64,000 nucleotides of DNA from Cordia subcordata (Eukaryota > Streptophyta > Magnoliopsida > Boraginales > Cordiaceae). The position numbers and the translations under genes were made by a program. The stretch covers positions 1,054,001 to 1,118,000 of the forward strand of contig JAPTOF010000030.1 in the NCBI GenBank assembly GCA_028554755.1, in the 5' to 3' direction. The notes beneath the pieces are model-generated. The model saw only the letters and a list, made by a program, of their open reading frames with translations. It ran no database searches and was not told the DNA's origin. Of the stretch, positions 52,663 through 61,996 are shown in pieces (position 1 is the first letter of the stretch; the number at the start of each line of letters is the position of its first letter).

Positions 52663-54976
52663 TCAAGTGCAAGGTGAGACATGAGATCTATCAAATCCAT
52701 TTACGAGATTGTCAAGCTTAACCGGTTCCAACATGTTAACACCATCAACTTGTGTCTCCACATGGTCAACGCTGGTTATGTTCTTTTCCATCTCATCTCG
52801 ATCTTCCTTTGAGGCCAAATCATCATTTTCTTCATCTCTAAGAGTGGCAAATCTATTGTAATCCAATGTTTTTTTGGTGATTTGGGCCGAGAGGGCATTG
52901 CTTTCATTTAGTGCATTTTCCTTCATGGCTTTGAGATTTACACTAGCAAAAGGAGTAGGATTCGCATTTGACACCTTCCTCCAAATTTTCTTTGGCTTTG
53001 CATTCCTCCAATCATCCACTTTTCTTTCTGTCCTAGTAGCTTGTTGAGGCACATTATCCTTAGAGATAGAAGGACAAGTAGAAAGATTATGACCCACAAT
53101 TTTGCATGTAGAGCAAACCAAGAGCTTCCAAGAATATCAACATCGATCTTTGCCCATTCACCATTTCTAAGTTTCACAAAAGTATGATCCGGTAGATTTT
53201 TTGAGAGATCCATCTCAATACATACTCTAGCAAAGCCAACAAAAGTATGAGACTCCGTTAATTTGTCCATATAAAGTGGATTACCAAGAGTGCTTGCTAT
53301 GTAGCTCAAACCTCGTTGAGTGATTAAAGAACATGGTACATTATGAAGCTTGACCCAAAGTGGAACTCTATCCCAACTAAAACGCATAATTTGTGCATTA
53401 GGATCCCAATGCCTAAGGAGCAACGGTCTATGATTTATGTGCCACATTTGCTCCAAAACTTTGTCACAAAATTCTTGATTTTCAAACTTGAAGACAAAAA
53501 AGCCATTCTCAGTGGATTTGATTTCAACCATCCCAAATTTCTTCGAATGATAGTCAACCATCCTTCTAATAAGGAAAAAGGGGGGAGGGTTACCCAAAAA
53601 TTGACCAATGAGGCAATTTTGCCAATGACTATCTCCCTCTAAAAAGACCTCTTCGGGTGGAGTGGCACCAATAAAATCATTCTCAATAAAAGGCTCAATG
53701 AAATCAAGTTTAGAAATTTGAGAAAGTTTACCACATAAGTGCCATGCCAATCCTTATTGCCATTCCAAACTTGATGTGGAGCCTTTGGCTGATTTTCTTG
53801 CTCAAGAGTTTTCCTTTGATTTGCATCACCATGGCTCATTCCCCATGCATTAGAGCTATCTTGTTCCAAATATATTTGCTGACCTTGATAAAAATTTGCT
53901 GGTGTTTTGTGTCCATAATTCGTTGAAGATAACAAGGGGAAATCCTCAACATTTCCTTGGTTAGAGTCCAAGCTGATTGGAGGAGTTGGCCGAGAGGTGC
54001 AAATGGAGTATCTCTGGAAGCAAACATTATTTCCAGCAATGAAGGGGGAATTTTGCTAATTTGGAGAGTGAGTTGGATGGGAATCCATGTTTGCAAGTGG
54101 GGTAGGGGAATGGTCCACGTTGGCAGCCCTTTTTTTCACAATATTTGAATAACTTTGAGCTAATGGACTAGAGTTTTCTGCCCGAGAAAGAGACTTCACA
54201 TGAACATGGCTATTATCTAGAGGGCAATGCTGTGTTGTCGAGTTTTCAATGCAAGGAGAGAGAGAGGGATGGCTGGCATGCATTTGTTCAAGAGAAGAGC
54301 TATTTTGACCAGCAATAAAATCAGCTTTTTCAGCATTTGGTGTGGATCCCCTAGGCAAAACAATTTGTCCATTGGTTAAAAGATTGTCTTGTACCTCTTG
54401 TACTTTTCCTTCTCTAACCACGACAGAGAGAGAAATAGCATCTTCAGCATGATAATTTCTGGAATTTCCATCCAAAACAGGAGGACGAATCTGATTTGAA
54501 GCCAAAATATTTTTCTCCATGCTATGAGGATGAGAGCAAGTACCATATTGCATGGGAGAAACTTTACCGATATGAGCTGGAGTCACTATGCCATGCGAAT
54601 CTTGAGCATTAACCCACTTTGAGATCGAGTCTTCATGGCTGGAAGCAGCAAGATCTTCATGAAGATGGCTAGGTACCATGGGAGAATCATAAGAAATCAC
54701 CCTTGAAGAAGAAGCTCCATTTTTTGTCAAGCTTAGCACGAGCTTCCTCTTTGCCTCATCAAGATTTTTACCAAGCATTTTCATGCAAGAAGAGGGGGAA
54801 GAACCAGCCGAGCTTGACATAGCATTATTGATGGAATCACAAGTCTTTTTGAGCTCCACGTACGAATCTTTTGTGTATTCCTTATCATCATCTTCAAAGT
54901 AGCCATGGTTGTATTTTGATGCAAGTCTTGCACTCTTCCTAGTTTTTGAAGCATTAGATCTTTTCTTTTTGCCCAT
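52663..54976 (-). pseudogene. X ORF1 (DUF4283, zinc knuckle)
   Basis: About 770 codons in total, broken by two or three shifts. 54976-54056: basic start, then Ser/Asn-rich sequence (306 codons, stop at 54056). 53971-53639: SNQGNVEDFPLLSSTN, a block also seen in family 1 as EDFPPL. 53750-52938: DUF4283 (HWQNCLIGQFLGNPPPFFLI), GLSYIASTLGNPLYMDKLTES, FARVCIEMDLSKNLPDHT. 53121-52663: knuckle CSTCKIVGHNLSTC and acidic tail (KEDRDEMEKN). It would bind RNA. Not functional as it stands. Confidence 0.87.
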
Positions 54977-55108
54977 GTAAGATGAGGAAGAGGAAGAAAG
55001 TGATGGTGATAATGGTGGTCAATGGTAGAAGGTTGGTGGTCAAAGTAGAGAGTGGTGAGAGCATTGAGTTTCTAGAGAGAGAAACTAGCTCAGCCCCAAT
55101 TTTGTTGT
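54977..55108 (-). promoter_or_regulatory. X 5' UTR
   Basis: 132-bp C/T-rich leader of the full-length family-2 copy. It shares TTCTCTCTAGAA with the family-1 leaders at 1130 and 38320. An upstream ATG opens a short frame overlapping the ORF1 start. Probably carries the internal promoter, by analogy with L1; no defined box is visible. Confidence 0.45.
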
Positions 55109-55126
55109 AACTAGAGACCATCTTTT
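55109..55126 (+). repeat. TSD of X, right copy
   Basis: Exact repeat of 52445-52462. Confidence 0.93.
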
Positions 55127-55552
55127 CTTCAATTGTAGTTTCACTAGAAGAATTTGGAGCAAAGGACTTCACCTTACTATGATCCAAGATGCATTGACCG
55201 ATTAGGAAGATATTTTTGCTTTTATTACTCCTCTTGCACTTGAGAAAAATCTCAAAGCTACTATCTTGAAGCACTTGTTGGAGGCAGCAATCTACTTTAT
55301 TTGGATTGAAAGGAATCATCGTGAATTTCACAAGAGCTTCAAGACGGAGGAGCAACTCTTCTCATCCATCTATAATCATGTTAGACTTAAATGCATTGTT
55401 GGAAAACATTTCACCCCTTCTAGTTTGAATAGGAAAATTTGTAAATTATGGGGGATGGAAGAAATCCTCCTTTGATCAATTTTGACAACCTTTGTAAAAT
55501 TTTCTTTCATGAATGCAAAGTTTCTTACTTTTCTCGCAAAAAAAAAAAAAAA
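55127..55552 (+). pseudogene. U ORF2, last segment and 3' end
   Basis: zf-RVT end FNCSFTRRIWSKGLHL, one TAG near 55201, then ALEKNLKATILKHLLEAAIYFIWIERN to LWGMEEILL (stop 55473). The 3' UTR of about 65 bp ends TTTCTTACTTTTCTCGC plus 15 A. The 60-bp insertion at 27856 derives from a copy with this tail. Confidence 0.88.
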
Positions 55553-57055
55553 CAATGCTAAGAGTGTTATCTTCCTTGGTGGGGTTCCAAATGAGGAGAA
55601 AAGAGCAATCATGGATAGAATTGGGTTCCAAGAGGGTGAGCTACCAATCCACTATTTGGGCATTCCACTTGTTTCAAGAAAGCTTAGGAAGAATGATTGC
55701 TGTCCTCTCTTGGAAAAAATAAATTTTAAGCTTGATTCATGGTGCAATAATTGGCTCTCTTTTGCGGGAAGACTTGTGCTCATCAAATCTGTCCTTACTC
55801 AGATTTGTGCTTATTGGGCAAATACTTTTCTTTTACCTAAAGGTGTTATGGCTGCCATTGAGACAAAATTTAAAGCCTTTTTGTGGAGAGGGACTGGTCC
55901 TAAGGTGGCATGGAAGGATATTTGTCTCCCATTAAAGGAGGGAGGACTTGGTATCCGGAGCATTGAAGAGGTTAACTTAACATACATGCTGAAAATTTTT
56001 GGAGGATGTATGCAACAAAAGAATCGCTTTGGAGTCAATGGGTTCATGCAAACTATATCAAAGACTCTTCTATATGGATGTTACAAATTCCCAAGGATGC
56101 AAGTTGGGTTTTTAAAACACTTCTTGGCTGCCGTGTTATTGCAAAGAGATTTATCCAACACAAGATTGGCAATGGAGCAAACACCTTCTTTTGGATTGAT
56201 AATTGGCACAAGGATGGTTCTCTCTTTGAGCATTGGACTAATGCCATTCCACATCCCCCACTTTGTACAAAGGTTTGTGAGATTTTCATTATTGGTATTT
56301 GGAATTGGCCAATGCACCTCTCCCAAGTTAATGTTCCAGATTTTGATCTTATTGAAGGCACTACGGATAAAATATCATGGAATCTTTCTCCATGTGGAGG
56401 CTTCACATTTTTTCACACTTGGGAAAGTATTAGAAGAAAGGGCACTCATTTTGAAGGATTTAATTACATTTGGCACAAGAGGCACAATCCTAAACATAGC
56501 TTCATTGTTTGGCTTGCTTTTCATGATCGCCTTAGCACAAAATACAGAATCTTGCATTGGGGGCTTAATATTAACCCAATGTGTATATTTTGTTACATGG
56601 GTTGTGAGACTAGGGAGTATCTCTTCTTTGAATGTTGTTTCACCAGGAGGATTTGGAGAAAGGGTTTGCAACTCACTCTTGTTCCGGAAAATCTGATTTG
56701 TTGGCATGAAATTATTGATTACACCACTCCATTTGCCCTTGAAAAGCATTTGAAGGCCACAATTTTCAAGCATCTTTTTGGGCAGCCATCTACAACATTT
56801 GGATTGAAAGGAATCAACGTATCTACAAAAATCAAGCTAGAACCGAGGAGTCTATTTTTGTCACTATCTTTAATGATGTTAGAGTTAAACTTACAAATGG
56901 TAGAAAATTTCAGCCTTCTCTTTTGAACAAAACTTTATGTAGATTGTGGAGATTAGAAGATATTATTGTATAGGTACTTGTCTTTCTTCACATCTTTTGT
57001 ACATGTAAACTTTTGATTTGATGGAATATTACTAATCTTACTTGGCCAGCAAAAA
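55551..57055 (+). mobile_element. LINE Y, 5'-truncated 3' half
   Basis: Plus strand, directly behind the poly(A) of U. Starts in RT at NAKSVIFLGGVPNEEKRAIM, continues to zf-RVT and stop (56970), 3' UTR with tail CTTACTTGGCCAGC, five A and an (AT)n tract. The frame 55482-56020 (after a chance start) holds the RT end. A one-base deletion near 56006 (TTTTTGGAGG for TTTTTTGGAGG) moves the frame to 56006-56926, and a further loss near 56780 ends it early. Closest to T. Confidence 0.87.
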
Positions 57056-57072
57056 TATATATATATATATAT
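57055..57072. repeat. (AT)n tract behind Y
   Basis: Nine AT units after the A run of LINE Y. Confidence 0.85.
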
Positions 57073-57421
57073 GCTCCAAACAATGCTTCAACCTATTTGT
57101 AAGTATCTTGGATATGATTTATAAATTGTATTGCAGCAAGAAATAGGCCTAAAGTCTTTAACCATATAGGGGTTATTAACTTTAGGAATGAGAGCAATGT
57201 AGGTGGCATTTACCTCTTTGAGCATTTTGCAAGAGTCAAAGAAAGACATGATTGCTTTTGTGACATCTTCTGCAACAAGGTCCCAAGATGCAATATAGAA
57301 GTGAGAGGTGTATCCATCTGGTCTTGGACTCTTGTTTGGATTGAGGGAGAACATGGTGTCTCTGATTTCCTCTCTAGTAATTGGAGCTTTTAATCTTTCC
57401 ACCAACTCATCATTTATTTGT
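57073..57421 (-). pseudogene. Z2: RT N-terminal fragment
   Basis: Minus strand: QINDELVERLKAPITREEIRD, MFSLNPNKSPRPDGYTSHFY, FRPISCCNTIYK, then a shift and RLKHCL. It begins right at the join with Z. Because Z ends in KINSK and Z2 begins QINDE, an open frame (57540-57088) reads RT in permuted order. Both ends are truncated, so it is a filler piece of unknown origin. Confidence 0.8.
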
Positions 57422-58318
57422 TTAGAATTGATCTTTTCCAAGAGAGGACAGCAATCATTCTTCCTAAGCTTTCTTGAAACAAGTGGAATGCCCAAATAAC
57501 GGATTGGTAGCTCACCCTCTTGGAACCCAATTCTATCCATGATTGCTCTTTTCTCCTCATTCGAAACCCCACCAAGGAAGAAAACACTCTTAGCATTGTT
57601 TAATAACCAGCCCTGAGTAAGTTGAAAAAGTCTTCAATGTGTTCATGATGCAATCAATTGAATTCATATCCCCTTTACAAAAGATAAGAAGATCATCCGC
57701 AAAACAAAGATGGTTAAGCCTTATGCTCCCACATTTTGGGTGAAAATGAAATCTCGGGTTGTTTGCCAAGTTGTTTAGCATACATGTAAGCACCTCCATA
57801 CAAAGGACAAAGAGGTAAGGGGAAATGGGATCTCCTTGCCTTATGCCATTTGCACCAAAGAAATAAACTTCCAAACCTCCATTGAGGGCAATGCTGAAAC
57901 TAGGAGTTTTGATGCACGCCATAATCCAATCCACAAACTTTTTGGGAAAGCCAAAAGCAAGAAGTGTGCATTCAATGAATCTCCAATTCAAGGAATCGAA
58001 AGCGTTCATTATGTCAACTTTAAAAGCACATCTTGAAGAGATATGTCTCCTTTGATAACCTCTCATGATGTCATGTGCAATAAGAATATTTTCATGGATG
58101 AGTCTACCCTTAATGAAGGCTGATTGGTTCCATGAAATGATGTGGGATAAACAAGCTTTTATCCTATTTGCAATGATCTTTGAAATGCACTTGTAGATAG
58201 TATTACAGCAAGAAATTGGCCTATAATCCTTGACCATGGAAGGATTTGGGGTTTTGGGCACAAGAGCAATAATAGTGGCATTTACCTCTTTGAGGAGCTT
58301 GCTTGAGTCGAAAAAGGA
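57422..58318 (-). pseudogene. LINE T/Z, 5' half (Z): RT core
   Basis: Minus strand: FFDSSKLLKEVNATIIALVPK, DYRPISCCNTIYKC, KVDIMNAFDSLNW, NGIRQGDPISPYLF and LCFADDLLIFCKG with an intact FADD motif. An extra A near 57597 shifts the frame, after which AKSVFFLGGVSNEEKRAIMD to LLEKINSK follows. It continues at 44625 in T. The 5' side is interrupted by LINE AA, so the rest may lie outside the window. Confidence 0.83.
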
Positions 58319-58410
58319 TTTTTTTTTTGCGGAGCAAGAAAGTAATTGTATTTCACAAATCAAAAAGAATGTACAAGTACATATAAAAGAGTGGGGGAAA
58401 GGAGGAGGCA

Positions 58411-60598
58411 CTAAGAAATAATCTCATTGAGCCTCCACAATTTACAAAGCGAAATGTTCAAGGGAGAGGAAGTAAATTTTCTACAGCAAGAAAGTTTAAC
58501 TCTAACTTCATTAAAAATAGTATTAAAAATGTACTCCTCGGTCTTGGCTTCATTTTGGAAGAGACGCTGATTCCTTTCCTTCCAAATGTGATAGATGGTT
58601 GCTCCAAAAAGGTGCTTGATGATGGTAGCCTTCAAGTGCTTTTCATGTGCAAAAGGAGTGATATAATTAATGATTTCGTTCCAAGAAATCAGATTCTCCG
58701 GGACAAGAGAGATGCAAAGGCCTTTTCTCCAAATTCTCCTAGTAAAGCAACATTCAAAGAAGAGATGGTCTCTCGTTTCACAACCCATAAAGCAGAAGAT
58801 GCATGTGGGATTGATGTTAAATCCCCAATGTAGCAATCTGAATTTTGTATTGAGACGATCAAGGAACGCAAGCCAAACGATGAAACTATGTCTTGGACTA
58901 TGCTTTTTCTGCCAAATAATGTTATGGCCCTCAAAATTGTCTCCCTTCCTTCTAATGTGCTCCCAAGTGTGCTTGAAGGTGAACTCCTCATTAGGTGAGA
59001 GATTCCAGCCAATCTTATCCAAGCTAGTGTCATTAATAACAAAGCTAGGGCTGTCAATATGAGAGAGGTGAATTGGCCAATTCCATCTACCATTTGTGAA
59101 GAGGTCACTAACCTTTGCAAGGAGGGGCGGTTTTGGGAGTGTATTGCTCCAAAATTCCAAGAGGGAGCCCTCCTTATGCCAATTATCAATCCAAAAGAGT
59201 GTATTAGCTCCATTGCCAATGTTATGTTTAATGAATTTCTTTGCCTCAACTCAGCAATTCAGAGTGCCTTAATAATCCAACTAGCATCCTTGGGGCTTGC
59301 ATGGTCCAAATTGAGGAGTTTTGATATAATTTGAGTGAATCCATTGGCTCCAAAGTGTGCTCTTTTTAGCATACATCCTCCAAAAAGATTTCAGCAAGCA
59401 AACTTTGTTGATTTCATCAATTTTACGAATCCCAAGTCCACCTTCATGAAATGGGAGGCAAAGATCCCTCCAAGCTACTTTAGGACCAGTTCCTCTCCAT
59501 AAAAATGCCTTGAATTTTGATTCAATGGATGACACAACACTTTTGGGAAGGAGGGTGGCACTTGCCCAAAAGCACAAATTTGGATGAGAGTGGATTTGAT
59601 CAAGACAAGTCTTCCAAAAGAGAGTCAATTTTTGCACCAAGTATCAATTCTAGCTGAAATTTTCTCAAAAAGAGGTAGGCAATCAGCTTTTCTAAGCTTT
59701 CTTGAGACAAGGGGGATGCCCAAGTAACGTGTTGGTAGCTCACCTTCTTTAAACCCAACCCGCTCCAAGATAGCGAGTTTAGTATCATTGCTTACCCCAC
59801 CAAAGAAGATCACACTTTTTGAGTTATTGATTTTCAGCCCAGAAAGACTTGAGAAAGTTTCCAATGTACCCATATTGCATTCAATGGATCTTAAGTTCCC
59901 TTTGCAAAAGATAAAAAGATCATCCGCAAAACAAAGATGATTAAGCTTTAGGCACCCACATTTTGGATGAAAATGAAAGCCAAGCTTGCTGTCCAGCCCA
60001 TTTAGAAGACAAGAAAGAACCTCTATGCAAAGAACAAAAATATATGGAGAGATGGGGTCACCTTGCCTAATACCATTTGCACCAAAGAAGAAGCCTTCCA
60101 ACCCACCATTAATAGCAACTGAGAAGCTTGGGGTAGTAACGCAAACCATAATCCAATCAACAAATTTTCTCAGGAAGCCAAAAGCAAGGAGGTGGACTCG
60201 ATGAAGTTCCAATTAAGTGAATCAAAAGCTTTCATGATATCAACTTTGATGGAGCACCTTGGTGAAATATGCCTCCTTGAGTAACCTCTCAAAATATCAT
60301 GAGCAATAAGAATGTTTTCATGGATAAGTCTATTTTTGATGAATGCTAATTGGTTCCATGAAATGATTTGTGGCAAGCAATGTTTAAGTCTATTTGCAAT
60401 GATCTTGGATATGCATTTATAGATTGTGTTGCAGCAAGAGATGGGTCTGAAATCTTTGACCATGGAAGGGTTGGAAACTTTAGGCATAAGAGTAATGATG
60501 GTAGAGTTTACCTCCTTGAGAAGCTTGCAAGAATCAAAGAAAGAACTTATTGCACTAATAACATCTTCTCCAACAATCTCGCAAGCAACCTTATAGAA
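58411..60598 (-). pseudogene. AA ORF2, RT and zf-RVT
   Basis: RT: FFDSCKLLKEVNSTI, DFRPISCCNTIYKC, KVDIMKAFDSLNWNFIE, a one- to two-base shift near 60190, then NGIRQGDPISPYIF and LCFADDLFIFCKG (intact FADD near 59925). A TGA near 59627 and shifts near 59580 and 59270 follow. The linker and zf-RVT (59160-58411) are open: CIFCFMGCETRDHLFFECC to LWRLNEIIS. Only a handful of breaks over 2.2 kb. Confidence 0.88.
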
Positions 60599-61996
60599 TT
60601 AGGAAGTGTAGCCATCGGGACCCGAGCTTTTGTTGGGATTTAGGGAGAAGAGTGTGGATTTGATTTCCTCTCTTGTGATAGGTGCAATAGTGCTGGCAGC
60701 AAATTCATCATTGATATGTCTTCCAATGATCTCCTTAAGAAAATCCACATGAACATGAGAGGAGGATCTTGTGCCGAGGAGATTTTTAAAGTAACCAATG
60801 ACTTCCTCTTTCACTTCAAAATCCTCTAAAAAAAGTTGCCCATTCTCATTCTTGAGTGCTTTGATGGAGTTTTTGTACCTGCATTGCCGAACCATATTGT
60901 GGAAAAATTTTGAGTTTGTATCACCTTCTTTGATCCAATCAAGTCTGGACTTTTGTATGAGCATGGATTTATAGGAGGTTTCAAGATCTTCCAATTTGGT
61001 CAAAATGCTTCTTTCCTTGTCCAAAATATAGTTGTTGTGTTCACCATTGTAGAGGACATTTTGGACAGCACTTAGCTCCTCCCGAAGCTCCTTGATGGTG
61101 TTCGGAATACAAGCAAAATGTCTTTTATCAAACAATTTGAGGGCTTTCTTGAGAAGTTTTTGCTTTTGAAAGAGCTTGAACATTGGGGTACCAAAAACCA
61201 GTGTACTCCAATGTTCATCCACAATTTTCAAGAAATTCGAATGAGAAGTCCATGCATTGTAGAATTTAAAAGGTTTAGGAGAGGATTCCCAAGACTTACA
61301 AGAGTGCATGATAAGAGGGCAATGGTCTGATATGCTCGGATTATCCACCAAAAGGAGAGAATGTTGATAGTTTTGAATCCAATTTGCGTTCACCAATGCC
61401 CTATCAATTTTGCTTGCCAAGAAGTTTAATTCATTACCCTTATTTGTCCAAGTGAAGTGGGGGCCATGAGTTTTAGCTTCTTGCAAGTTTTCTTTAGCTA
61501 CCAATCTAATAAAGTCTTTAGCACTTCTTGGAATGGCTGATGTGCTAGATTTGTCTCCACTTTGCAAGACTTCATTGAAATCACCCATAATGCAAAAGTC
61601 ACTATTTAAACACCAAGAGCACCAAAGTTCAAGCTTGCTCCAAATAATGCTTCTTTTAGAGGCTTCATTACTACCATAGACAAAGGCAACAAAGATAGAC
61701 TTGTGAAGATGGTCATCAAAATTGAAGAGAATGCCTTGTTCACAAGAATCAATGAAAGTAGCTTGGATGTTCTTCCTCCAAAACAGCCAAATTCTCCCTT
61801 TGATCATATCATCCAAATAATTTTCAAAGCCAAGATTGTCAAAACTGGAACTAATATGGTTGATGCTATCATTTCCCACGACTTTATTCTCCAAAAGGCA
61901 AAAGAAATCCAAGTGGTGTTTTGTGATCAGCAACTTAACTTCTTTTTGTTTATTAGGGGAATTGAGACCCCTAATATTCCAAGAGCAAAAATTCAT
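60599..61996 (-). CDS. AA ORF2, endonuclease and RT N-terminus
   Basis: Open frame of 465 codons from MNFCSWNIRGLNSPNK. The complete APE-type endonuclease shows WNIRG, LLENK (catalytic Glu), FCIMGDFNEV, FTWTNKG and SDHCPLIMHSC; then LDWIKEGDTNSKFFHN and NPNKSSGPDGYTS, where TAA replaces the His codon of TSHFYK. This is the longest intact endonuclease in the window and could in principle be made as a truncated protein. Its ATG overlaps the ORF1 stop as ATGA (61996-61993). Confidence 0.88.
   Translation of the reverse strand: MNFCSWNIRGLNSPNKQKEVKLLITKHHLDFFCLLENKVVGNDSINHISSSFDNLGFENYLDDMIKGRIWLFWRKNIQATFIDSCEQGILFNFDDHLHKSIFVAFVYGSNEASKRSIIWSKLELWCSWCLNSDFCIMGDFNEVLQSGDKSSTSAIPRSAKDFIRLVAKENLQEAKTHGPHFTWTNKGNELNFLASKIDRALVNANWIQNYQHSLLLVDNPSISDHCPLIMHSCKSWESSPKPFKFYNAWTSHSNFLKIVDEHWSTLVFGTPMFKLFQKQKLLKKALKLFDKRHFACIPNTIKELREELSAVQNVLYNGEHNNYILDKERSILTKLEDLETSYKSMLIQKSRLDWIKEGDTNSKFFHNMVRQCRYKNSIKALKNENGQLFLEDFEVKEEVIGYFKNLLGTRSSSHVHVDFLKEIIGRHINDEFAASTIAPITREEIKSTLFSLNPNKSSGPDGYTS

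Larger units (their letters stand above)
52463..55108 (-). mobile_element. Element X: full-length ORF1-only LINE (family 2)
   Basis: Minus strand, 2,646 bp, 18-bp perfect TSD. 5'->3': leader of 132 bp (55108-54977, CT-rich with TTTCTCTCTCTAGAAAC), ORF1 from MGKKKRSNASKTRKSARL (54976) to the stop at 52663, 3' UTR of about 200 bp (TTGTTGTATC, GAGGGG), tail TTACTTACCCCGC and poly(A). This is the type copy for the family: both ends, TSD and ORF1 are present and there is no endonuclease, RT or zf-RVT. The 3' UTR has no zf-RVT remnant, so it is not a simple deletion of the B/C/U family. Confidence 0.92.
44626..55552 (+). mobile_element. LINE U, carrying nested V (with W) and X
   Basis: Plus-strand LINE in three segments: 44626-47302, 51465-52462 and 55127-55552. 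The first break is insertion V (17-bp TSD, 47286-47302 and 51448-51464), the second is X (18-bp TSD, 52445-52462 and 55109-55126). Content: ORF1 tail, complete ORF2 (endonuclease, RT, zf-RVT), a 3' UTR of about 65 bp with tail CTTACTTTTCTCGC and 15 A. The 5' end is truncated just behind the ORF1 knuckle and abuts T. Confidence 0.9.

Noticed and set aside
43301..55552. T plus U as one LINE with a 5' inversion (twin priming)
   Set aside because: Both parts have their own 3' UTR and poly(A), and T continues in Z at 57422, so they are separate elements.
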